Below, piece after piece: positions 8,797 through 15,045 of a DNA stretch of 22,823 bases. This DNA comes from Myxococcales bacterium (GTDB lineage Bacteria; Myxococcota_A; Polyangia; Palsa-1104), in NCBI GenBank assembly GCA_023248835.1, contig JAHFDU010000014.1, forward strand, positions 1 through 22,823, read 5' to 3'. The notes beneath the pieces were generated by a model. That model had not been told where the DNA came from. It saw only the letters and a program-made list of their open reading frames with translations, and ran no database searches. The position numbers and the translations under genes were made by a program. The number at the start of each line of letters is the position of its first letter. Positions within the stretch are counted from its first letter, which is position 1.

Positions 8797-9252
8797 CTAT
8801 TCGTCGTCGTCGTGATGTTCGTCGGCCGCTTTGGGCTGTTTCTTGAAAACGTTCTTGAACCAGTTGCCGATGCCCTCTTTTTTCTCTCCCAGTTTGGTGA
8901 GCAGGGCATCGACTTCGCCGGCGTCGAAAAAGATGCCGTTGCAGCTCGAGCAGCGGTCGATGAGAATGGTCTCGTAGGGCTCCTCGACAAGTCTAGCGCC
9001 GCATTTCGGGCAACGCATCTTGTGCGCCGAAATCAGTTCGCGTTCGAGCGCGGTGATGCGCGCTCGCGCCGAGTCGAGCTCCTTGTTCTTGGCGGTCAGT
9101 GCCATTTGCTCGGCACTGAGCGAGGCTGGACGCGTCGGCATCGACGGCGCCGCCGGTTTGGCCATCGGTCTTGCGGCTGGCTTGGCGGCAGGCTTTTTTG
9201 CGACCGGCTTGGACTTGGCTTTTGCGGGCTTCTTCGGGGCTTTTTTGGCCAT
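8797..9252 (-). CDS. zinc-ribbon (zf-TFIIB type) protein with Lys/Ala/Pro-rich N-terminus
   Basis: This 151-residue protein starts at ATG 9252, chosen because AAGGAGAG lies just upstream. The first 45 residues are a low-complexity Lys-Ala-Pro tail, like histone-H1-like or nucleic-acid-binding tails. A short coiled-coil-like helix follows (LTAKNKELDSARARITALE). The TFIIB-type ribbon has two Cys pairs, CPKCG and CSSCNG, then the typical GIFFDAGEVDALL. The C-terminus is acidic (DEHHDDDE). The zf-TFIIB family is widespread in bacteria without an assigned function, and binding to nucleic acid or a protein partner is only inferred. The same frame stays open upstream to TTG 9546, so a 249-residue version fused to a thioredoxin-fold-like segment is possible. 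Confidence 0.85.
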   Translation of the reverse strand: MAKKAPKKPAKAKSKPVAKKPAAKPAARPMAKPAAPSMPTRPASLSAEQMALTAKNKELDSARARITALERELISAHKMRCPKCGARLVEEPYETILIDRCSSCNGIFFDAGEVDALLTKLGEKKEGIGNWFKNVFKKQPKAADEHHDDDE

Positions 9253-9546
9253 CTGGTCTCTCCTTGGCTCTCCGACGGAGACTTTATCACTGCTCGTCGG
9301 GGAACGCCATTTTTTTGCCACTATTTTATTCAAAATGAGCTGCACAGCGGCCCATCCTTGGTGCAGCGTTGTTCCGTCCCACAGCGCCGGAACACTGGTG
9401 CCGCCGTGCGCCAGAAAATCGCTGGCAGCGTCGGGAAAGTGGAGGTTACGAAAACGAATTTTGTTGGCGAGCTCAGGCGCGGCTATTTCACGTCGAGCAC
9501 GCGCCGAATCAACGTCCCCGAGACGGTGGAAGAGTTCGGCCCTCAA
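9253..9546 (-). CDS. thioredoxin-fold-like segment, separate gene or N-terminal half of the zinc-ribbon protein
   Basis: About 98 codons in frame with the following zinc-ribbon gene and free of stops. The TTG at 9546 overlaps the stop of the preceding membrane-protein gene as TTGA, the arrangement used elsewhere in this window, which argues for real translation. The peptide begins with a strand-like AELFHRLGDVDSARARR. It later has HGGTSVPALWDG, which resembles the cis-proline loop and following strand of glutaredoxin-like folds. The position where a CxxC would stand reads GDVDSA, so it is not a redox enzyme. Inserting one A into the A7 run at 9310-9316 would end the protein at consecutive TGA TAA codons. 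The absence of a stop could therefore be an indel or a true fusion. Confidence 0.5.
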
Positions 9547-9965
9547 GGTTGCAAAACACGTTCAAGGCCGAGCAGCAGCCCGAGTACGAGCGCGACGAAG
9601 CCTTGGCAGAGCAAGAGCGGCAACAGCGCATGAACATCGGCAGTGTAGACGCTGGCCTGGGTCATCACCGAAAACAGCGGCCCCGCCAGCGACGCCACCA
9701 GCGCGAGGGTGAGTGCACGTAACAGCATCCGCGGTGGCTGGGGTAAAAGTGCGGCGACGAGCGCCACCATCGCCAGGCCGATCTGCGCGCCGGCCAGCAA
9801 TTGCGCAACAATGATCGCGGTCGATGAGGGCGCGCCACGGAAAAATTCGTGCAGCACCGCGCGCGGCAAAATCACCATCAACAGCGACGGCGCACCGATC
9901 AGCAATGCATAGGCCCCGAGGACGACTCGTTCTATTTTGTGAATCAACCGCAGCGATCCGGTCAT
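9543..9965 (-). CDS. four-helix integral membrane protein, unknown function
   Basis: A 140-residue hydrophobic protein with about four predicted membrane segments (near residues 13-35, 50-72, 78-97 and 110-135). ATG at 9965 is chosen because AAGGAG lies just upstream and because it overlaps the transporter stop as ATGA, which implies translational coupling. A longer frame to 10001 only adds residues inside the transporter gene. I recognise no family. Its place between a sugar-phosphate-type transporter and a zinc-ribbon protein does not reveal a role. Confidence 0.8.
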   Translation of the reverse strand: MTGSLRLIHKIERVVLGAYALLIGAPSLLMVILPRAVLHEFFRGAPSSTAIIVAQLLAGAQIGLAMVALVAALLPQPPRMLLRALTLALVASLAGPLFSVMTQASVYTADVHALLPLLLCQGFVALVLGLLLGLERVLQP

Positions 9966-11347
9966 TCGGCTCCTTTTTTTTGGCCGGGTCGAGCATTCCA
10001 CAAAAACGAGATCAAAAGCGCACCCAAAAATGCGAATGGCAGCGGCGCCAGCGGCCAGATGTCGTATTCAATGCCGGGATGGGCGCGATCTTTGTAGTGA
10101 TCGAGTAGTTGCCCCATGCTGCGCCCGACGATCGCTCCAGCCAAATATTGCGCGCCATCGAAGAGGCCGGCCGCGGTGGCGACGGCTTTGCGGCCGCCAA
10201 AATCCATCGATGCGGCGCCGCCCACCATCGAGTGGCTTGACTGAATAAAAAACGAGATCAGCGCGAGTGCGCAGGCGCCGGCCCAAGCGTGGTGCAGCGT
10301 TTGCGAAAGCAACAATAGGCCGCAGGCCTGACCGGCAAAGCCAAAGAAAATCACCGGCGCGCGTCGTGAACCGAAAATTCGATCGGAGGCGTTGCCGGCA
10401 CACAGGCCGCCGAGGATGGCGAGTGTCGGCATCGCAAACGAAGCGAATTGAAACGCGCCGCCGGCGTGGTGGTCAAACACGGTGGCAAAATATTTTGCCC
10501 ACCAGTGGTCGACGCTGTTGCGCACCATGCCGATGCACATCGACGACAAAGCGATCAGCCACATCGTCGGCCGGGCAAAAACTTTCTTGAGCACGAACCC
10601 CAGGCTGGCGGGTGCTGCCTGTTCTTCGGCGGTTTCGTCGCCGGTGTCGAGACTGGGAAAGCCGGCGTCGCTGGGAGAATTTTCGACCCAGGCGCGGTTG
10701 GCAAACCACATCCCCACCAAAATTCCGGCCGGTATCCAGAAGCAGTACTGCCAGGGCAAAAACCTGAGAATGAACGGCGACATCGCGAACGCCAGCCAGC
10801 GGCCGCCTTGGATCATGGCGCCGAAAATTCCAGCGAACGAGCCGCGCTCGCGCACCGCAAACCACGCGGCGTTGATTTTGACAATCGAAAGTGCGCCGAA
10901 CGATTGAAAGTAATGATTGGCGGCCCAAATCGCCGCCATTGTCGCCAGCGCTGTCGAGCCGGTCATGCCATCGGCGAGCTCGGCCGCCTGCACGACGGTG
11001 CCGTGTGCCAGTTTCGCCGGATGAATCAAAAAGAGATGACAAAGTCCAAACAACAGATTGAAAACCGCCGCCCCTGCCGACCCAATCAGAATCGCACGCT
11101 TGCCCCCCAAGCGATCGGCGAGTGGCCCATTGAAAAAAACTGACAGTCCATAGACCAGCGTGCCCCACGAGACGACGGTGCCGTACTGGGTGTTGGACCA
11201 GCCGAAAGCGTCGGAAATGGTGGCGGCAATCGCTGACAGGTTGTAGCGCGACATGTAAAAAAAGCCGTACATCAGCCCCAAAAAGAGCCAGTTTTGTACG
11301 CGTCGACGGGTAAAGCCGTCGCTCGACGGTGTGGCGGAGCCGTTCAT
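9962..11347 (-). CDS. MFS transporter, organophosphate:phosphate antiporter (GlpT/UhpT) family
   Basis: This 461-residue protein has about twelve membrane segments. The N-terminal YMSRYNLS motif, ANHYFQSFGALSIVKINAAWF and ERGSFAGIFGAMIQGG are the hallmark stretches of the OPA family, which exchange glycerol-3-phosphate, hexose phosphates or similar compounds for inorganic phosphate across the inner membrane. The exact substrate cannot be decided from sequence. The cytoplasmic central loop (about 225-245) is acidic. ATG 11347 has no strong ribosome-binding site. The gene is divergent from a serine hydrolase and first in an operon with a small membrane protein, which it overlaps by ATGA. Confidence 0.88.
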   Translation of the reverse strand: MNGSATPSSDGFTRRRVQNWLFLGLMYGFFYMSRYNLSAIAATISDAFGWSNTQYGTVVSWGTLVYGLSVFFNGPLADRLGGKRAILIGSAGAAVFNLLFGLCHLFLIHPAKLAHGTVVQAAELADGMTGSTALATMAAIWAANHYFQSFGALSIVKINAAWFAVRERGSFAGIFGAMIQGGRWLAFAMSPFILRFLPWQYCFWIPAGILVGMWFANRAWVENSPSDAGFPSLDTGDETAEEQAAPASLGFVLKKVFARPTMWLIALSSMCIGMVRNSVDHWWAKYFATVFDHHAGGAFQFASFAMPTLAILGGLCAGNASDRIFGSRRAPVIFFGFAGQACGLLLLSQTLHHAWAGACALALISFFIQSSHSMVGGAASMDFGGRKAVATAAGLFDGAQYLAGAIVGRSMGQLLDHYKDRAHPGIEYDIWPLAPLPFAFLGALLISFLWNARPGQKKGAE

Positions 11348-11428
11348 TGCGCCCGGCTTTTAACACACCTAGCCCGGCGGCCAAAGCAAGTTCGCCAGTT
11401 CGCCAGTATTCGGCAGTATAGTGAATCG
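11348..11428. promoter_or_regulatory. divergent promoter region, transporter / serine hydrolase
   Basis: An 81-base gap between divergent starts. The plus strand has TATAGT at 11417-11422, only seven bases before the GTG at 11429, compatible with a leaderless or nearly leaderless transcript. CGCCAGT occurs twice close together (11391-11407). No clear -35 matches TTGACA. Confidence 0.3.
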
Positions 11429-12430
11429 GTGCCAGCCGATTTTCAACCGGTGGAACGATTGCTGCGCGAGGCGGCCTCCAAGGTTGCGCCGGCGCTGCAA
11501 GCAGTGGTCGTCGACGATTTCTCTGAGAGCTTTGCTCGGGCTGTAGGCGATGCCACTGCCGATACTTGGTTCGATCTGGCATCGCTGACCAAGCCGCTGT
11601 GCACGACCACGCTCACCATGCTGCTCTGCGAGCGCGGGCAACTTTTGCTCGACGAGGAGGTTCGAGCCGGGGTGCGCGTCCATCATTTGCTTTCGCATTC
11701 GTCGGGGCTGCCGGCGTGGCAGCCGCTCTATCAGCAACTCAATAGCAGCGATCGACGGCGAGAAATGATCGATCTGATTTTGCAAACGCCGCTCGAGTGC
11801 GCGCCCGGTGAAAAATCGGTCTACAGCGATCTCGGATTTCTGTTGCTCGGCGATTTTCTCGAGCGGAAAACGAGTAAGCGACTCGATGCGCTGTTTGCCA
11901 AAGAGATTGCCGATCCACTCGGGCTCGAGATGCGGTTTGGCCCGATCGAGGCGGCTCTCTGCGCGCCCACTGAAAACGATCTGCGCGGCAGCGTTCACGA
12001 CGAAAACGCGCAGGCGATGGCCGGTGTCGCTGGCCACGCTGGGCTGTTTGCTCCGGCGCATGCGGTCAGTCGCCTGCTGCGATCGCTGCTGGCATCGTTC
12101 GCTGATCGCAAGAGCGACGTGTCGCGTTTGGTTTCACCTGAGACGGTGCGTCGCTTTTTCACACCTTGCAAAGTGCTGCACTCGACCTGGTGCCTGGGCT
12201 GGGATCGCCCGTCTCCGATGGGTTCGCAAGCCGGCGATCGCTGGCCCAAAACCGGCGTTGGTCATCTCGGCTTCACCGGCTGCTCGCTCTGGCTCGATCC
12301 CGCCCGCGGCCGTGCCGTTGCCCTGCTCAGCAACCGCGTGTGTCCATCGCGCGCCAACAACGAGATCAAAAATTTCCGCCCGCGATTTCATGATGCTGTA
12401 CTCGCGGCACTCGACTCGCATCTCACGTGA
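11429..12430 (+). CDS. serine hydrolase, beta-lactamase/penicillin-binding-protein-like fold (class C type)
   Basis: This 333-residue enzyme belongs to the serine beta-lactamase-like superfamily, which includes esterases, D-aminopeptidases and carboxypeptidases. The three motifs are visible: SLTK (Ser52, Lys55), YSD at about 132 in place of YxN, and HLGFTG at about 278 in place of KTG. The stretch VHHLLSHSSGLP is characteristic of the class C/EstB group. No signal peptide is evident, so cytoplasmic action is likely, and beta-lactam resistance should not be assumed. GTG 11429 is preferred because the longer frame (GTG 11294) would overlap the divergent transporter by 54 bases. It ends 70 bases before ftsZ, where a role in cell-wall turnover is conceivable but unproven. 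Confidence 0.85.
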   Translation: MPADFQPVERLLREAASKVAPALQAVVVDDFSESFARAVGDATADTWFDLASLTKPLCTTTLTMLLCERGQLLLDEEVRAGVRVHHLLSHSSGLPAWQPLYQQLNSSDRRREMIDLILQTPLECAPGEKSVYSDLGFLLLGDFLERKTSKRLDALFAKEIADPLGLEMRFGPIEAALCAPTENDLRGSVHDENAQAMAGVAGHAGLFAPAHAVSRLLRSLLASFADRKSDVSRLVSPETVRRFFTPCKVLHSTWCLGWDRPSPMGSQAGDRWPKTGVGHLGFTGCSLWLDPARGRAVALLSNRVCPSRANNEIKNFRPRFHDAVLAALDSHLT

Positions 12431-12451
12431 GAAAAAAATCGCGCAAAAAAT

Positions 12452-12479
12452 TTGACCCGGCGCCGCCTCGACGGACAAT
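12452..12479 (+). promoter_or_regulatory. probable sigma70-type promoter of ftsZ
   Basis: TTGACC at 12452-12457 and GACAAT at 12474-12479, with 16 bases between, lie in the short gap before ftsZ. Transcription would start about 12486, leaving a leader of roughly 15 bases that contains the GGAGG (12489-12493) of ftsZ. The elements match the consensus at five and four of six positions. Confidence 0.45.
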
Positions 12480-12500
12480 GGAAAAACTGGAGGTGCCAAG

Positions 12501-13754
12501 ATGGCGCTGTTGGAGTTTGACGATGAGCCGCAAAGTCGTGCCCGTATCAAGGTGATTGGAGTCGGTGGTGGTGGCGGTAATGCCATCAACACCATGATCG
12601 ATGCCAAACTCGAGGGCGTCGATTTCATCGCTGCCAACACCGACGTGCAGGCACTCGAAGCCAACTTGGCGCCGCTCAAAGTGCCACTCGGCAACAACCT
12701 GACCAAAGGGCTCGGCGCCGGCGCCAATCCCGAGGTCGGGCGCAATTCCGCGCTCGAGGACGTCGCTCGCATCACCGAGATGCTGTCGGGCGCTGACATG
12801 GTGTTTGTCACCGCCGGCATGGGCGGCGGCACTGGCACAGGTGCGGCGCCAGTGATCGCGCAGGTGGCGCGCGAATGCGGCGCACTCACCGTCGGTGTGG
12901 TGACCCGACCCTTCGGGTTTGAGGGCAAGAAACGGCGTCGCCAGGCCGACGAAGGCATCGCCATGCTGCAGAACGCGGTCGACACGCTGATCACCATTCC
13001 CAATGACCGACTGCTTTCGATTTCGAGCCAGAAGACCACCATGCTCGACGCGTTTCGGCGCGCCGACGACGTGCTCTTGCACGCGGTGCAGGGCATCAGC
13101 GATCTCATCACCGTGCCCGGCCTTATCAATGTCGATTTTGCCGACGTGCGCACCATCATGAAAGACATGGGGCGCGCGCTGATGGGCACCGGCCGCGCAT
13201 CGGGTGATCGGCGTGCCATCGAAGCGGCACAGCAGGCGATTTCGTCGCCGCTGCTCGAAGATATCAGCATCACTGGCGCCACCGGCATTCTCATCAACAT
13301 CACCGGCGGCCCCGATTTGACCCTGTTTGAAGTCAACGAAGCCTCGTCGCTGATTCAAGAAGCGGCGCATGAAGATGCCAACATTATTTTTGGCTCGGTG
13401 ATCGATGCCAACCTCACCGATGAAGTGCGCATCACCGTCATCGCCACCGGCTTTGACGCGCCGGCGATCACCATCGAGGAGCCGATTCCGCTCGAACGGA
13501 AGCGGGTGCAGATACAAAACAATTACGTTCGAGCCTCGGGCGCAGTGCAAATCCCGATGCCGATGAATGAAATGAAGTCGCAACCACGCGAGTTGCACTT
13601 GCGCCAAGATGCGACGCCGCCCGGTGTCAGTCGCGGCGAACGAACGCAGCCGACCGCTCCGCCGCGCCTGCCTTCGGCGCTGGCTGGACTGGAAGACTCG
13701 GAGCTCGACATCCCGGCATTTTTGCGAAATCCGCCTCGCCCGGTTGGCAGTTGA
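12501..13754 (+). CDS. ftsZ: cell division protein FtsZ
   Basis: FtsZ is the tubulin-like GTPase that polymerises into the Z-ring at the division site. At 417 residues it has normal length. The nucleotide-binding segment IKVIGVGGGGGNAIN and the tubulin signature GGGTGTGAAP (about 108-117) are intact. The T7-loop region NVDFADVRTIMK, which supplies the catalytic acids across the dimer interface, is also intact. A short Pro-rich linker of about 70 residues leads to the conserved C-terminal peptide LDIPAFL (402-408), which binds FtsA and other partners. GGAGG precedes ATG 12501. No other division or cell-wall (dcw) gene is visible nearby, although ftsZ normally follows ftsA and ftsQ. A promoter directly upstream suggests independent expression. 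Confidence 0.98.
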   Translation: MALLEFDDEPQSRARIKVIGVGGGGGNAINTMIDAKLEGVDFIAANTDVQALEANLAPLKVPLGNNLTKGLGAGANPEVGRNSALEDVARITEMLSGADMVFVTAGMGGGTGTGAAPVIAQVARECGALTVGVVTRPFGFEGKKRRRQADEGIAMLQNAVDTLITIPNDRLLSISSQKTTMLDAFRRADDVLLHAVQGISDLITVPGLINVDFADVRTIMKDMGRALMGTGRASGDRRAIEAAQQAISSPLLEDISITGATGILINITGGPDLTLFEVNEASSLIQEAAHEDANIIFGSVIDANLTDEVRITVIATGFDAPAITIEEPIPLERKRVQIQNNYVRASGAVQIPMPMNEMKSQPRELHLRQDATPPGVSRGERTQPTAPPRLPSALAGLEDSELDIPAFLRNPPRPVGS

Positions 13755-13768
13755 GTTAAACTTCCCGC

Positions 13769-14326
13769 GTGCTGTTTTTAGAGTCTTGGGTCCGGCCGCT
13801 GATGGTGGTGCACGCGATCTCTGCTGCGGTGCTGGTCGGCGCCGCCAGTCATCATCTGATTTGGAGTCGCGACTATTTGCGCGGGCGTTTTTCCGCCGTG
13901 CAGGCCGAGCAGCGCTTCGCTTTGATCGCGGCGAGCGCGTTTGTGCTGACCTTCTGTCTTGGCGCGCTTTTGTACCCCACTTACAAAGTGCGGGTGCGCG
14001 CCGAATATTTCGACCGCCCGGCGGCGATTCAGAGCGAAAGCGAGTTGCGCAAAGCGCAACATCTGGGTGAGGCTGCCTCGCCCGATTCCAGTGTGAGTTT
14101 GAGTTCGGTTGGAAGGCTGTTTGACATCAAAGAGCACGCAGTGGCGCTCGGTTGTGCGGCGAGTTTGCTGCTGCTGGCGCTCTCTCGTTTCGCCCATCCG
14201 CAGGATCATCCGCTGACCGCGCCGCTCTACGTCGGCCTCTCGGTGTTCGTTTGCGCGACCGTTTGGTTCGGCGCCATCGCCGGGATTGTCACCGCCTCTT
14301 ATCGCGCGCTTGGAGGCGTGACCTGA
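13769..14326 (+). CDS. integral membrane protein, unknown function
   Basis: A 185-residue protein starting at GTG 13769, fifteen bases after ftsZ. It has four likely membrane segments (about 9-31, 49-70, 123-141 and 150-173) and a soluble loop of about 50 residues between the second and third, with charged residues and a Ser-rich patch. A His pair in the first helix-loop (ASHHLIW) and a His in the third (DIKEHAVAL) might bind metal or haem, but this is speculation. I do not recognise a family. Its closeness to ftsZ suggests co-transcription, and it overlaps the next gene. Confidence 0.75.
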   Translation: MLFLESWVRPLMVVHAISAAVLVGAASHHLIWSRDYLRGRFSAVQAEQRFALIAASAFVLTFCLGALLYPTYKVRVRAEYFDRPAAIQSESELRKAQHLGEAASPDSSVSLSSVGRLFDIKEHAVALGCAASLLLLALSRFAHPQDHPLTAPLYVGLSVFVCATVWFGAIAGIVTASYRALGGVT

Positions 14327-14658
14327 CCGCGGCGCGGGTCCACCTCGTCGGCGCATCGGCGTTGATCGGATTTGCGCTCGGCTACGCGCTGCCCGGTTGT
14401 GCTGGATTGCCGCTCCTGTTTTACGACCCGCTGGCGCGCAGTTTCAGCGTTGCGGTGCGCCCTGGCCCGATTCCGATTGCTTATTACGGCCTGATTGGAT
14501 ACGGCCTGCTCGCGGCGCTGCTGTGTGGCATGACAGCGACGATCGCGACGCGTCTTGAGCGCACCTGTTCGCCGCGTCTGATTGGGCTGTTTTCAGCGTG
14601 GACACTGACTGCACTACTGCTGGTGCTGAGTTACTTCGCTTGGAACAACTGGCCGTAA
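14323..14658 (+). CDS. small integral membrane protein, apparent CTG start
   Basis: A 111-residue protein with three likely membrane segments (about 7-27, 52-76 and 87-106). No ATG, GTG or TTG in frame lies near the end of the preceding gene; the nearest are GTG 14152, deep inside it, and TTG 14362, inside the first helix. A CTG at 14323-14325 overlaps the previous stop as CTGA and is preceded by GGAGG (14312-14316) six bases away. This matches the ATGA and TTGA junctions seen elsewhere in the window, so CTG initiation with translational coupling is the best reading. The protein has no recognisable family. Together with its neighbour it may form a small membrane complex. Confidence 0.65.
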   Translation: MTAARVHLVGASALIGFALGYALPGCAGLPLLFYDPLARSFSVAVRPGPIPIAYYGLIGYGLLAALLCGMTATIATRLERTCSPRLIGLFSAWTLTALLLVLSYFAWNNWP

Positions 14659-14665
14659 AAAACGC

Positions 14666-14704
14666 TTGCGTGACGGCGCCCGGTCCGTGAGAATGCGATA
14701 AAAT
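14666..14704 (+). promoter_or_regulatory. possible promoter of the histone gene
   Basis: The 80 bases before the histone gene contain TTGCGT (14666-14671) with GAGAAT 17 bases further on. They also contain a better stand-alone -10, TAAAAT (14699-14704), without a matching -35. An independent promoter would fit an abundant chromatin protein, but the elements are weak matches. Confidence 0.27.
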
Positions 14705-14738
14705 TTGTCGCGCCAAGCGCGCGTGAGGAGATGACGAG

Positions 14739-14957
14739 ATGACCATCAAGGCAACCAAGAAGAGCAAGACCGGCAACGCTCACAAAGAGATCCTGATCGT
14801 CGGATCGAAAATGAAAGATGTGGTCAAGCAGGCCGGCTTCATGTCGTCGAGCGATCTCATCGAGGCGCTGTCAGAGCGGGTGCGCATCATGCTGATCGAT
14901 GCTTCCAAGCGCGCCAACAGCAATGACAGGCGCACCGTCCGTCCCTGCGATCTGTAA
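14739..14957 (+). CDS. bacterial histone-fold DNA-binding protein
   Basis: This 72-residue basic protein shows the histone fold: a Lys-rich start (about 1-16), a first helix in KEILIVGSKMKDVVKQAG, a central helix in SSDLIEALSERVRIMLIDAS, and the ending RRTVRPCDL. That ending corresponds to the R-K-T-(V/I)-x-x-x-D-(I/L) element of archaeal histones and is shared with Bd0055 of Bdellovibrio, a major chromatin protein there. It stops just after this element, so the third helix is short, as in bacterial dimer-type histones. It would form dimers that bind and bend DNA without wrapping it. GAGGAG lies upstream of ATG 14739. A stem-loop between it and the convergent PilZ gene may terminate transcription. 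Confidence 0.88.
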   Translation: MTIKATKKSKTGNAHKEILIVGSKMKDVVKQAGFMSSSDLIEALSERVRIMLIDASKRANSNDRRTVRPCDL

Positions 14958-15000
14958 CGCAGCGTGAGATTCATAAACAGCTCTTTGGTGGGAACGTAGC

Positions 15001-15032
15001 GGGACAGACCTCCGCAGAAGGAGGACTGTCCC
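15001..15032. terminator. long imperfect stem-loop between convergent genes
   Basis: The arms 15001-15013 (GGGACAGACCTCC) and 15020-15032 pair over 12 of 13 positions with a six-base loop and a central A-A mismatch. A smaller hairpin CCCAT/ATGGG (15030-15043) overlaps its end. It lies between the ends of the histone and PilZ genes, so a bidirectional terminator is natural, but there is no T-run on either side. A dispersed REP-like repeat is the alternative. Confidence 0.55.
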
Positions 15033-15045
15033 ATGCAAATGGGTA

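Noticed and set aside
11294..11428. GTG 11294 as the start of the serine hydrolase
   Set aside because: It would run 54 bases into the divergent transporter gene, and the extra residues do not resemble the family.
11429..12430. Antibiotic-resistance beta-lactamase
   Set aside because: No signal peptide is visible and the motifs (YSD, HLGFTG) fit the wider esterase and peptidase group, so resistance cannot be claimed.
12134..13607. Long minus-strand open frames (394 and 400 codons) opposite ftsZ
   Set aside because: They mirror the codon pattern of the conserved ftsZ gene, have no family resemblance and are low-complexity; a usual by-product of GC-rich coding DNA.
14152..14322. GTG 14152 as the start of the small membrane protein
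   Set aside because: It would overlap the previous gene by about 175 bases, and the translated stretch is Arg/Ala-rich and unlike a membrane protein; CTG 14323 fits better.
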